64,000 bases of DNA from NCBI GenBank assembly GCA_017940415.1, contig JAGAYR010000022.1:44492-108491 (forward strand). The letters are read 5' to 3'. Positions within the stretch are counted from its first letter, which is position 1; each line of letters starts with the position of its first letter. The DNA comes from Lachnospiraceae bacterium (GTDB lineage: Bacteria > Bacillota > Clostridia > Lachnospirales > Lachnospiraceae). The position numbers and the translations under genes were made by a program. The notes below the pieces were generated by a model that saw only the letters and a program-made list of their open reading frames with translations, had not been told where the DNA came from and did not search any database. Positions 23,953-32,861 of this stretch are shown in pieces.

Positions 23953-24989
23953 TTAGTTGAATTTAAATATCTTCTGCGCTATCTTATAGCACTCAACGGA
24001 AACCTTACGTCCGCCCTTGCCGGGAAGATTCATTGCATTTCCGGGAAGACCGCCTCTTAAATAAACCCACAGATGCTTATCGCGGCCTTTGATATATGTC
24101 CACAGCTTCTGCTTTTCCTGAAGGCTGTCCTCGGTATTTTCTTGATGAGAAGTATAGATGAGATCGTGGTAATGATCTCAAGGTAATTTCTCATATACTT
24201 ATATCTCTTCTTGTCCTTGAGAGCCTTGGCTTTATTATCCACCAAATAATCGATCATCAGGTAATTAACCCTGAGCTGCTGATCGATCCTGGAGATCATG
24301 ATCTCTTCGTTTACGGACTGATCGTCGCGTCCGATGTAATATCTGTAGAAATTCACGTCCAGATAATACATCTTCTCCACGTGAAGAAGAGGCTCATAAA
24401 CATAGATATTATCTACATAGAAAGTATGCTCGGGAAGAACCATGCCGGATTCCCTGAGAATCTGAGTCCTGTAAATAGCCGAATGCATCAGGATATAATG
24501 ACCCTTTGAGAAATGATGGCAATCACTCCATGTAAAGATCTGATCCTGAGGGAACATTCTGTGGAAGTGAATTACTTTCTTTCTCTTCTCTCCGTCCTTC
24601 TCATAGACATAGTTGCTGATGAGAAGATCCAGCTTTTCTCCGCACATTACAAGCTCTTTGAGCTTTCCGAGTATCTTGGCATAGGCGCTCTTTTTTACCC
24701 AGTCGTCGGAATCGACAACCTTAAAAAAGAGTCCGGTGGCATTCTGAATTCCGGTATTAACCGCACCGCCGTGTCCTTTGTTGGGCTGGTCAATAGCGCG
24801 GACTATCCCGGGATACTTAGCCTCATACTCTTTGGCTATCTCAAGTGTATTGTCCTTGGTCGATCCGTCATTTACTACCAGGATCTCAACATCATCCCCG
24901 CCGGGAAGAAGCGATTCAATAGCTTTTCTCATGTAAGCTGCCGAATTATAACAGGGAATGGTAATCGTTAAAAGCTTCATAACTGACAT
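23953..24989 (-). pseudogene. Family 2 glycosyltransferase, frameshifted near its C-terminus
   Basis: The N-terminal 280 residues are a GT-A family 2 glycosyltransferase: ITIPCYNSAAYMRKAIESLL, VVNDGSTKDNT, and the metal-binding VVDSDDWV. The reading frame stops at 24057 after a basic, unlikely tail. Moving to the next frame at about 24132-24142 continues with EDSLQEKQKLWTYIKGRDKH and goes on to a TAA at 23953, right before the terminator. Only one missing base is needed (length 1037 = 3n+2), probably an A in the AAGAAAATACC stretch. Repaired length is 345 residues. The short run makes programmed slippage unlikely; mutation or sequencing error is more likely. Likely transfers a sugar to a lipid or surface glycan. 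Confidence 0.8.
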
Positions 24990-25081
24990 CTGACCCTTAG
25001 GGGGTCATCTCCTTATAAATAAATTGTGCGAAATTAATTTTAAGTCTTTATCCGCAAAAAGTACAGAAAAAGTAAGACACG

Positions 25082-25993
25082 CTAGCCGTCTGCTCCCAGT
25101 TTACCGCCTTTATAGGGCACTCTCGCGGAAGGAACTTCTTCGGAAGCCGGATCCGTATGAACGGACTGATCGTCAAAAAAGATCTGAGCACCGAAGGCCT
25201 TGAGGATCTCTTTCTTTTCAACACCACCGAGGAAAAATGCCTCATCAAGTCGGACATTCCAGCTTCTGAGTGTCTTGATGACTCTTTCATGGGCAGGTGC
25301 GCTTCTTGCGGTGACAAGAGCCGTACGGATGGGACATTCTTCGCCGTATTTATTGCGAATCTGGGTAAGTTTCTTGAGAAAGTTTGCAAACGGTCCTTCA
25401 TCAAGAGGATTGTCCGCATTGATCTCTTCATTCTCCTCAAATGCTTTCAGTCCCTTTTCCTGATAAATGATCTCTGATGAGTCGTCAAAAAGAACAGCAT
25501 CACCGTCAAAGGCAATCCTGATGGATCCGTCGGTGGCACCGGGATAGGAATGATCCGTAATGATCATACCGGCAGCTATACCGCTGTTTATGGCATTTTG
25601 AACATCATCTTCATATGCGGAAAGAAACAGATCGGTCTTAAATGCTTTCAGATAAGGAGAAAGCGACGATCCGCTGGCAAGTACGGCCCTTGTGATCTTA
25701 AGGCCGTAATGCTTTATGGAATTAAATACCCTGAGGGATGTATTGGTGGAATTTCTCGACATGATGATAACCTCCACAAGGGGGTTATCGGGATCTTTGT
25801 CGTTAAGCGAAAGAAGGCTCTTTATGAGCGAAAAACCCGGTCCGGGTTCAAGAATATCTTTCTCATGCTCGAACTGATAAGACTGGTATGCATCCAGTCC
25901 TTCTTTTTCGAATATTTCGTTTTCTCTTGTCAGGTCAAAAAGAGCTCTCGATGATACTCCAATGACCATTTTATCTTCAAGTGCGTATGCCAT
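25082..25993 (-). CDS. Cytosolic 5'-nucleotidase I (NT5C1-type)
   Basis: 303 residues from the ATG at 25993, preceded by a perfect AAAGGAGG; upstream in-frame extension to 26128 runs into the DUF1653 gene. The sequence matches the 5'-nucleotidase family known from animal NT5C1A/B and some bacteria: VIGVSSRALFDL near the start, RNSTNTSLRVFNSIKHYGL, RIAFDGDAVLFDDSSE (the DxD phosphatase motif) and AFFLGGVEKKEIL...IFFDDQ (HAD motif IV). It should release phosphate from nucleoside monophosphates in the cytoplasm. The gene follows DUF1653 by 31 nt. Confidence 0.88.
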   Translation of the reverse strand: MAYALEDKMVIGVSSRALFDLTRENEIFEKEGLDAYQSYQFEHEKDILEPGPGFSLIKSLLSLNDKDPDNPLVEVIIMSRNSTNTSLRVFNSIKHYGLKITRAVLASGSSLSPYLKAFKTDLFLSAYEDDVQNAINSGIAAGMIITDHSYPGATDGSIRIAFDGDAVLFDDSSEIIYQEKGLKAFEENEEINADNPLDEGPFANFLKKLTQIRNKYGEECPIRTALVTARSAPAHERVIKTLRSWNVRLDEAFFLGGVEKKEILKAFGAQIFFDDQSVHTDPASEEVPSARVPYKGGKLGADG

Positions 25994-26024
25994 AAGCCCT
26001 CCTTTGGGGGCCATACAGTTATCG

Positions 26025-26549
26025 TCACTTTCTGAGTCTGTCACCCTCGTACTTGCCGAGTATAAGTAGTGATTCGCGAAGAGACAGATACTTGGTACGT
26101 ACATCACCTTCGGGAAGCTCCACATCACAGGCAGTAGCCATGGTGATCAGCATCTCATCGGTAAGTCTGTGATTAAGCGATGCAAGTATATGAAGTCTGT
26201 CCGCGGAGCTCTTAGCATCCAGGAAATCTTCAACCTCGGGATCGAGTCCCTCGGTGCCTGATGTCTTATCCTGAACAGGTGATGCGGCAGGAGCAGGCTG
26301 AACAGGCTTTACTCCGGCATCTCCGGTTACAAGTTCGAATCTCATATCCTGAGTGGCATCGGGATATTTAACCTTATCTACGGGAGAGAGAAAATTGACC
26401 ACGGGTCTGGCCCATACCTTGGACGGATCCTCTTCGGATCTGTATATCACAAGTCCCTCTGAAGTCTCGGTGTGCTGTGCAATGGTGACGATCCTGTACA
26501 AACCGCCTTTAAAATGTCTGTAAAGTTCTCCTTCAACGGGCTGAGCCAT
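26025..26549 (-). CDS. DUF1653 domain protein
   Basis: 174 residues. The N-terminal 65 residues are DUF1653 (GELYRHFKGGLYRIVTIAQH, then VIYRSEEDPSKVWARP), a small beta-barrel-like domain of unknown function. A Pro/Ala-rich linker (about 85-105) leads to a helical C-terminal part with DPEVEDFLDA and LHILASLNHRLTDEMLITMA. AAGGAG precedes the ATG. Probably co-transcribed with the 5'-nucleotidase. Confidence 0.85.
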   Translation of the reverse strand: MAQPVEGELYRHFKGGLYRIVTIAQHTETSEGLVIYRSEEDPSKVWARPVVNFLSPVDKVKYPDATQDMRFELVTGDAGVKPVQPAPAASPVQDKTSGTEGLDPEVEDFLDAKSSADRLHILASLNHRLTDEMLITMATACDVELPEGDVRTKYLSLRESLLILGKYEGDRLRK

Positions 26550-26625
26550 ATTGTCTCCTTATGTTTTGTTTTATTTTGATATTCAGAAAACTAACATAAA
26601 CAGTATAACCCATCCGCCGTCAAAA

Positions 26626-27015
26626 TTAAATAATCTTGATACCTGTAGTGCATCTCGGATCCTCAAAAGAAAGATCCGTAAGTGCCTGTATCACCTCCTC
26701 TTTAGTCTCTTCGGATGCATATTCAAATCTGCTGTTGTGAACGCTGAGTGTATAGGTTCTCATTCCGTTCTCATCGGTGGTATGGTTGAGCATAACTCCG
26801 GAATTCACATACCCTTCTTCATTCAGATATGCCCTTGCACTGCTCACATATTCATCCTCCAGAACCTTGAAGTATTCATTAAGAGCTTCGTTGTCATTCT
26901 TCTCGAGACCCTTTACGGTTATGGAGAAAACAAAGAAAGCAAGTACGATAAGCAGTACGGTAAGTATTCCGAGATAGAGATAATCTTTTTTCAAAATATT
27001 CTTCACAGTATTCAT
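26626..27015 (-). CDS. Small single-pass membrane protein of unknown function
   Basis: 129 residues: a short basic cytoplasmic end, one membrane helix (about 12-34) and an extracellular domain of about 90 residues ending in CTTGIKII. GAAAGGAAGG lies before the ATG. I do not recognise the family. No signal peptidase site is apparent, so it is probably anchored. Neighbours give no clue. Confidence 0.7.
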   Translation of the reverse strand: MNTVKNILKKDYLYLGILTVLLIVLAFFVFSITVKGLEKNDNEALNEYFKVLEDEYVSSARAYLNEEGYVNSGVMLNHTTDENGMRTYTLSVHNSRFEYASEETKEEVIQALTDLSFEDPRCTTGIKII

Positions 27016-27102
27016 AAGAACCTTCCTTTCAAACGGGCACCCCGCCCTTACAAGACCAATTCTATTTCATGCCATGTGTAAAATTTTCCCCACTGTCACC
27101 AC

Positions 27103-27139
27103 AAAAAAATGAGCCCGGAGGATCTCTCCTCGGGCTCAT
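27103..27139 (-). terminator. Terminator of the diguanylate cyclase gene
   Basis: ATGAGCCCG...CGGGCTCAT stem with a one-base bulge and a second part GAGGA/TCCTC; the minus strand then reads TTTTTTT. It lies 19 nt past the stop of the gene ending at 27159. A fragment of the REP-like element (CCCCACTGTCAC, about 27088-27099) sits beside it. Confidence 0.8.
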
Positions 27140-27158
27140 GAATGTGAATGATATTAAT

Positions 27159-28259
27159 TTATTGTGCTTTTACGGGTTCGGGCATCAGATAAGCCGTTAC
27201 CCTGTTTCTTCCGCCCTCTTTGGATGCATATACACCTGCATCGGCATATTTAAACGCATCGGAGAATGAGGTGGGGAATGTTGAACTTACAATACCGCAA
27301 CTGAATGTTACATTCCTCTCGGTGAACTTGTAATGAATCTTTCCGAACTTTTCTCTCAGATCATCCATGTATTCGATATGATCGTGATAGTCTCCGCCGT
27401 CAAAAACAAAGATGAATTCCTCACCGCCGTAACGTCCGACGACCAGATTGTCCTTCATGTTCTTATTGACCGTGTCTCCGAACTTCCAAAGTACCACGTC
27501 ACCGTTTTTATGACCGTAAGTATCATTGATGCTCTTGAAGAAATCGAGGTCAACCACCGCAAGTGATACAGGATGCTCCGGTGATGCGTTCAAGAGGAAG
27601 ATATCCGCCTTCTCCTGAGCATAAGGCCTGGTGTGAAGATAAGTGAGCTGATCGATCTCAAGTCTCTGACGATAGCTCTCCTGCTTCTCGTTTGCAGCAT
27701 AAACGATATTCTGCATTTCCTTGTTGTAGATAATGATCGTTCTTGAAACTATGGCTCCGCATGTAACAACAAACATCACAACCAGCATACTCTGCAGGAA
27801 ATAATTATATTCCTCGGGATGAAGAAGCATCTGGAAAAACGCACTCATGGCGACCAGTATAATGGAGTAAACCGTTACACTGTAGAGAAGATGTATGTCA
27901 TGGAATACGGAGCAAAAGATTACGGCCAAAATAGGCAGGCTCCATAAAACCACATAATATCCGTTCCAGAAAGAAAGACTTCCGCCTATGGTGGCAAAAG
28001 CAAAAGAACAGACAAAACACTTCATGGAATTATCGAATTTTTCCGATGCGTTTACGTAAAGAGCCACAAAAGAAGCTATGACATTGATCGCAGTCGGGAT
28101 GATTATTCTGGTGATGAGATATGTATGAGCCGGGTCGGTAATATAATGACCCAGGATTCCGACAAGAAAGACAAGCATACTGATACCGAACCCGATACCC
28201 GTAAGCTGAAAGAACACATTTATGATCTTTTTTCTTGCAATTGTCTCGGCTTTGTTCAT
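27159..28259 (-). CDS. Membrane diguanylate cyclase (GGDEF)
   Basis: 366 residues: about six membrane helices (residues about 15-185), a short linker and a GGDEF domain (about 200-355). The active site reads RYGGEEF, so it is likely active in making c-di-GMP; DLDFFKSINDTYGH is the metal and substrate region. The inhibitory RxxD site is absent (NKNMKDN at that place). The gene seems to have almost no 5' leader: no ribosome site precedes the ATG, and a good promoter sits right before it. Confidence 0.92.
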   Translation of the reverse strand: MNKAETIARKKIINVFFQLTGIGFGISMLVFLVGILGHYITDPAHTYLITRIIIPTAINVIASFVALYVNASEKFDNSMKCFVCSFAFATIGGSLSFWNGYYVVLWSLPILAVIFCSVFHDIHLLYSVTVYSIILVAMSAFFQMLLHPEEYNYFLQSMLVVMFVVTCGAIVSRTIIIYNKEMQNIVYAANEKQESYRQRLEIDQLTYLHTRPYAQEKADIFLLNASPEHPVSLAVVDLDFFKSINDTYGHKNGDVVLWKFGDTVNKNMKDNLVVGRYGGEEFIFVFDGGDYHDHIEYMDDLREKFGKIHYKFTERNVTFSCGIVSSTFPTSFSDAFKYADAGVYASKEGGRNRVTAYLMPEPVKAQ

Positions 28260-28270
28260 AATTACATATA

Positions 28271-28299
28271 ATTTTAATATCAGCCCATCAAAATATCAA
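28271..28299 (-). promoter_or_regulatory. Promoter of the diguanylate cyclase gene, near-leaderless
   Basis: TTGATA (complement of 28294-28299), a 17-nt spacer and TAAAAT (complement of 28271-28276). The ATG at 28259 is only 11 nt past the -10 box, so the transcript would start about 4-5 nt before the start codon. Confidence 0.6.
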
Positions 28300-28336
28300 C
28301 CAATAAAAGCAAAATACCATTAATGGCACTACAACT

Positions 28337-28365
28337 AAAAAACGGGGGACGCATCTGCGTCCCCC
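28337..28365 (-). terminator. Terminator of the chemoreceptor gene
   Basis: GGGGGACGC and GCGTCCCCC arms (28344-28352 with 28357-28365), 4-nt loop and six T on the minus strand, 18 nt after the stop at 28383. Confidence 0.85.
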
Positions 28366-28382
28366 ATATAAAAGATAACCGT

Positions 28383-30425
28383 TTATAAGATCTTGAAGTA
28401 ATCGATTGCAACGCCCATGTCCCGGTTGACATCGCGCATCTTGACGGTGGAATCCAAAGTATCGGTACATGCGCTTGTAACGGTCTGACAGGATGCGGCA
28501 ACTTCTTCCGCTGATGCACCAAGTTCCTCAGAGATAGCTCCAAGCTCGGTTGTTGAATTGGTAAGATCGGCTTTGATCTTATCAAGCTGTGCGGTAATGT
28601 CTTTGATCGTATCGATCTCGGTAATGGAAGCTGCTACGGAATCCGAAAGCACATTGAACTTCTCCTGAGCCTGTTCGATGTCTTCTCTTTCCTTGCTGAT
28701 AACTTCATAAACTCTGTTACTGATATCAACGGTTCCGTTGGACATAACAATAACGTTCTCGATGATCTGCTTGATCTCCTTAGCAGACTCTGCGGAAGAA
28801 TCGGCAAGTGATCTGATCTCATCCGCAACAACCGCAAATCCGCGTCCGGCTTCACCGGCACGTGCAGCCTCGATAGATGCATTAAGTGAAAGCAGATTGG
28901 TCTGAGCAGCGATGGATTCGATAGCCTGAACGGCAGTCTCGATATTTCCGATAGCGGTATTGGTCTCTGCAATCTTGTCATTAATACTCTTCATTGCTTC
29001 AACAGATTCGTTTGCACCGGAATATACGGACTTCATGCAGTTTGTAGCATCATTGTTTGCTTCACGTATTGTCTGAGATTCGTCATAAAGACTGCGGACT
29101 TTATCGTTAAGATTCTCAACGTCACATCCCAGCTCAACAGCCTTCTCAGCCATGATCTGTGCGTTTTCGGCAACGCTCTGTGAAGTAGATGCCACTTCAC
29201 CGATTGCGGTGTTGATCTGGGAAATCGACTCTACATTGTTGCCGGTCATCTCATCAACATTAACAATCGCCGCATTAAGAACATCTGCGGAATCCTTAAC
29301 GGATCTCATGGAATCGTTAAGAGATGATCTGAGTGACTTAAACGAATCAATGATGCGTATTGTTTCATCAATGATCGAGTGAGCATCACAATCAACAGTA
29401 ACATCTCCGGTTCCGAGTACAGAGATGGAGGATGCAACCTTTTTCAGAGGTGTTGAGATAATATTTGCGACAATGATCGCAAGTACGGTAAACAGTACAA
29501 CGTTTACAATACATATAATAAGTGTCCACAGCTTGGTGGAATTTACGCCGGACAAAACATCATCTTCATCAGCGGTAAGCACTGCTATATAAGCGTTGTT
29601 CTCGCCAATGTAATATGCTGCATACTTGGTCTTACCCTTGTAAGTATATGTTATACAATCGGGTGCGGGAGTTTTACCTGCTTCAAGCTGTGCAACGAGT
29701 CCTTTAACGGCATCATTTTCAACCGGATTGCCTATTTGGGATTCATCCGGATGATAAAGCATGGTTCCCTTGGAATCAACGAAATAGATATATGCACTAT
29801 CGTGATTAAGTGAAGATACATCGGAAATCTTAGAAGCTACACTGTTTACCAGAGTTCCGGCTCCGACAAAACCGATGGGCGTTCCGTTGTCCATTACCGG
29901 ATAATACAGTGACATAACCAGCTGTCCTGAAGCGGGTGAGGTTATAATACCTGTATTGAATACACCGTTTGCTCCCAGAATATTGGAACGAAGTTTTTCC
30001 AGAGAATCTCCTTCTCTCAGAATCATTCCTACAGCACCCTGATTGGAATGAGCCATTACCTGAGTATTCCAATCCGCTATATATAAACCTTCCCATCCCT
30101 CGAGTGAAGCATAAAAATCCGTAGTATACTGCTGTGCTTCAGCAGCAAGCTTAGCATCATCCGGATTCTTCAGGTATTCTTTTACGATAGGTGCAGAGGC
30201 ATAAGCCTGAAGTGTTCTAATATTGGTATCGGTAGCAGTATCGAAGGCCGTACCTGTTTCCATGATAACCTGAAGAAGCGAACTGTTTGTCCAGCTCTTC
30301 ATTTCCCTGCTGCTTACCGTGATCAGACACACGCTCAGAATAAGCGACGCACAGATAAGAGGAATAAGCGCATACAGTATCAGCGTACTCCTCATAGTAA
30401 GTTTCGCAGAACTACTTTTTTTCAT
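28383..30425 (-). CDS. Methyl-accepting chemotaxis protein with dCache-type sensor
   Basis: 680 residues. Two membrane helices (about 12-35 and 303-325) bracket an extracellular sensor of about 265 residues of dCache type ([11 protein letters not shown]...[20 protein letters not shown]). HAMP region about 325-380, then a helical signalling domain with the highly conserved hairpin tip [20 protein letters not shown] followed by [14 protein letters not shown]. It senses a small molecule and controls a CheA kinase. The tip sequence is intact, so signalling should work. A GGGAGGG ribosome site precedes the ATG. The ligand cannot be told; no chemotaxis genes are adjacent. Confidence 0.95.
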   Translation of the reverse strand: MKKSSSAKLTMRSTLILYALIPLICASLILSVCLITVSSREMKSWTNSSLLQVIMETGTAFDTATDTNIRTLQAYASAPIVKEYLKNPDDAKLAAEAQQYTTDFYASLEGWEGLYIADWNTQVMAHSNQGAVGMILREGDSLEKLRSNILGANGVFNTGIITSPASGQLVMSLYYPVMDNGTPIGFVGAGTLVNSVASKISDVSSLNHDSAYIYFVDSKGTMLYHPDESQIGNPVENDAVKGLVAQLEAGKTPAPDCITYTYKGKTKYAAYYIGENNAYIAVLTADEDDVLSGVNSTKLWTLIICIVNVVLFTVLAIIVANIISTPLKKVASSISVLGTGDVTVDCDAHSIIDETIRIIDSFKSLRSSLNDSMRSVKDSADVLNAAIVNVDEMTGNNVESISQINTAIGEVASTSQSVAENAQIMAEKAVELGCDVENLNDKVRSLYDESQTIREANNDATNCMKSVYSGANESVEAMKSINDKIAETNTAIGNIETAVQAIESIAAQTNLLSLNASIEAARAGEAGRGFAVVADEIRSLADSSAESAKEIKQIIENVIVMSNGTVDISNRVYEVISKEREDIEQAQEKFNVLSDSVAASITEIDTIKDITAQLDKIKADLTNSTTELGAISEELGASAEEVAASCQTVTSACTDTLDSTVKMRDVNRDMGVAIDYFKIL

Positions 30426-30498
30426 ATAAAACCCTCCCGCAAAGTTATTCTTTTAGGGTTATCCCCGTTAACGATTATTATATAACTAATTTATAAAA

Positions 30499-30529
30499 TT
30501 TACAGATAATTTCAAAAATCTGTTAAAAT
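30499..30529 (+). promoter_or_regulatory. Putative promoter of the MATE gene (leaderless)
   Basis: TTTACA (30499-30504), a 19-nt spacer and TAAAAT (30524-30529). The ATG at 30537 begins 7 nt past the -10 box and has no ribosome site before it, so the mRNA may start at the ATG itself. Spacer is longer than ideal. Confidence 0.4.
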
Positions 30530-30536
30530 TGTATTC

Positions 30537-31868
30537 ATGAAAGAACTTACAAAAGGTAACCCGTTAAAAGTAATATGTCTCTTCTCTCTGCCCATCTTGC
30601 TGGGAAGGCTGTTTAATCTTGCCTATTCTCTGGCAGACATGAAAATTCTGGGATATTTCCTGGGAAAAGATGCCATAGCCGCAGCCGGTTCCGTCTCATC
30701 CCTCTATGACCTCACAAACTCATTTATCATCGGTCTGACAAACGGATTCGGCGTAATAACGGCCATGCACTACGGTTCGGGAAGCATGGATAAAACAAAA
30801 CGCTCCCTCACCACTTCCGTAACGCTTTCGATCATCTTCTCTCTTTCGATGATCGCCGTTTGTTTCCTTGCTTTCAATCCGATACTTGATCTTCTGAACG
30901 TGTCGGATAACGTAAGACAAAGTGCCTCGGAATACATTGCCATCATGCTGGCAGGTCTTGTTTTTTCCGCATTCTATAACTGCCTTGCCGCATCTTTAAG
31001 AGCTGTGGGTGATGCCTACACTCCTCTGATATTTCTAATACTATCAACCATACTGAATATCCTTCTGGATATAGCATTTGTAGGTTCATTGGGACTCGGC
31101 ACCAAAGGTGCGGCAGCCGCAACCGTGGCCAGCCAGATCATCTGTGCGGTTTTGTGTCATATCTACACTTTCATCAGATACAAAGAACTGAGATTCGGCC
31201 TTAAAGACCTTATCCTGCAAAAAGAAACCGGAATCCGTGCCCTGCTTTCATCCGGCATGTCCATGGCTCTCATGAGCTCTATGGTGGCATTCGGAACACT
31301 TTCGCTTCAGTCAGCCATCAACTCTCTTGGAGATAACATCGTGGTTGCACATGCTGCCACCAGAAAACTGTCCGGTATATATATGCTTCCATTCGGCGTA
31401 TTCGGAACCGCAATGGCAACCTACAGCGGTCAGAACTACGGCGCGGGACGCATGGACCGTATAAAAGAAGGAATAAGAGTCATGGTAGTCATCTCCTGCA
31501 TCTATTCCGCACTGTGCGTTCTCGTAAGCTATACAATCTGTCCGAAGATCATCGAGGCTCTGACCAGCACATCGGAACCAGAGATTATTGTAAATGCGGT
31601 TAATTATCAGAAATTCGACACGCTGTTTTATTTTGTGACAGCTTTTATATGTGTCTACAGAAATGCACTTCAGGGAATGGGTGAACACAGACTTCCGGTC
31701 ATATCCAGTTTTGCGGAACTTCTCGGAAAGTTGCTCATCGCACTTTTCCTGACACCGGTTTTAAGATATACTGCCATCATCATCGCAGAACCCGCAGTAT
31801 GGTTTGTTATGATCATTCCGCTTATATACGGAATACGTAAAAAGATGAAAGAACTGAATCAGACGTAA
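30537..31868 (+). CDS. MATE-family multidrug/Na+ antiporter
   Basis: 443 residues and twelve predicted membrane helices in the two-fold symmetric MATE pattern. Typical stretches are GNPLKVICLFSLPILLGRLF at the N-terminus and FVGSLGLGTKGAAAATVASQ in the first half. These transporters expel cationic drugs or metabolites using Na+ or H+. The start has no Shine-Dalgarno sequence. Followed after 21 nt by a membrane protein of unknown function on the same strand. Confidence 0.93.
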   Translation: MKELTKGNPLKVICLFSLPILLGRLFNLAYSLADMKILGYFLGKDAIAAAGSVSSLYDLTNSFIIGLTNGFGVITAMHYGSGSMDKTKRSLTTSVTLSIIFSLSMIAVCFLAFNPILDLLNVSDNVRQSASEYIAIMLAGLVFSAFYNCLAASLRAVGDAYTPLIFLILSTILNILLDIAFVGSLGLGTKGAAAATVASQIICAVLCHIYTFIRYKELRFGLKDLILQKETGIRALLSSGMSMALMSSMVAFGTLSLQSAINSLGDNIVVAHAATRKLSGIYMLPFGVFGTAMATYSGQNYGAGRMDRIKEGIRVMVVISCIYSALCVLVSYTICPKIIEALTSTSEPEIIVNAVNYQKFDTLFYFVTAFICVYRNALQGMGEHRLPVISSFAELLGKLLIALFLTPVLRYTAIIIAEPAVWFVMIIPLIYGIRKKMKELNQT

Positions 31869-31889
31869 TTTAGATCGGAGGAACTACAA

Positions 31890-32861
31890 ATGTCATACGG
31901 ACTCGACGAGCCCAGAACTATTGAAGAATTAAGAGCCTGGTTTAAAGAAAACGGATATGAGCCCGCGAAAACCAGATTCTTTGTCGGAGTCGACGTAAGA
32001 GCACCTAAAGCATTCGGAGTCTACCGTGACGAGCTCGGAGAATTTATAGTCTACAAAAACAAAGCGGACGGCACCAGGGTCATCAGATATCAAGGTGATG
32101 ACGAGGCATTTGCCGTCCACGAATTGTATGATAGATTTCAGCAGGAGATCCTTAATCAGCAGACCAGATGGAATGCGGATAACATGCAATCGGGTGCTCC
32201 CGCTTTCGATGCTTTTGACTACTATGAAAGGGAAAGACAGCGTAAGGAACGAGGAAAAAAACTGCCTGTCATCATAGCGCTTGTCTTTTTATCTTTTATC
32301 ATTACGCTCAAGTTTGTTACCCGGATGCAGACCGAGCTGCATAAAGATTTTGGATTGACTAAAGTATTAGCACCTTTTTTTGTAATGATGTTCGTAATGA
32401 TCTTCTCTAACGCATGGCTGAACGGAATGAATGTGTTAGATTATTTCCGGTCAATTCCGAAAAAAACCAAAAAAACTCTTATAACAGTATCAGCAATATA
32501 TCTGGCAATTTTCGGACTGATCAGTATTAATGTCCAGCAAAACGGTTATTATTCCATAAACAACGATCTCTATTACAGAGCCGGAACCGACTGGTACCAC
32601 TACGACGATTACGCCCACGATTGGAAACACTCATACTCCGTCCCTTCACAGTTAACATCAAGTTCCTGGAGAGATTACAATAATACCGAATCCCATCAGG
32701 GCTATTATGATTCCTTTGAATACACCTCGTACTATGAGGATTGGAAAGGGGATCAGCGCAACTATTCGGAGGGCCGTGACTATAACAGCAGCCACGACCA
32801 CGACAGCTGGTCTTCTAATGACTGGAACAGCGGATATACGGACTGGAACAGTGACTGGTGA
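31890..32861 (+). CDS. Membrane protein with Tyr/Trp/Asp/Ser-rich tail
   Basis: 323 residues. The first 110 residues look like a small soluble domain (IEELRAWFKENGYEPAKTRF, VRYQGDDEAFAVHELYDRF pattern), then three hydrophobic segments (about 127-145, 155-172, 188-207). The last 110 residues are dominated by Tyr, Trp, Asp, Asn, Ser and His (SSHDHDSWSSNDWNSGYTDW) and should be outside the membrane. I do not recognise the family. GGAGG precedes the ATG. It may share a transcript with the MATE gene. Confidence 0.72.
   Translation: MSYGLDEPRTIEELRAWFKENGYEPAKTRFFVGVDVRAPKAFGVYRDELGEFIVYKNKADGTRVIRYQGDDEAFAVHELYDRFQQEILNQQTRWNADNMQSGAPAFDAFDYYERERQRKERGKKLPVIIALVFLSFIITLKFVTRMQTELHKDFGLTKVLAPFFVMMFVMIFSNAWLNGMNVLDYFRSIPKKTKKTLITVSAIYLAIFGLISINVQQNGYYSINNDLYYRAGTDWYHYDDYAHDWKHSYSVPSQLTSSSWRDYNNTESHQGYYDSFEYTSYYEDWKGDQRNYSEGRDYNSSHDHDSWSSNDWNSGYTDWNSDW

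Noticed and set aside
24132-24142. Programmed ribosomal frameshift in the glycosyltransferase
   Set aside because: Only four A's and no X-XXY-YYZ slippery heptamer in frame; mutation or sequence error is simpler.
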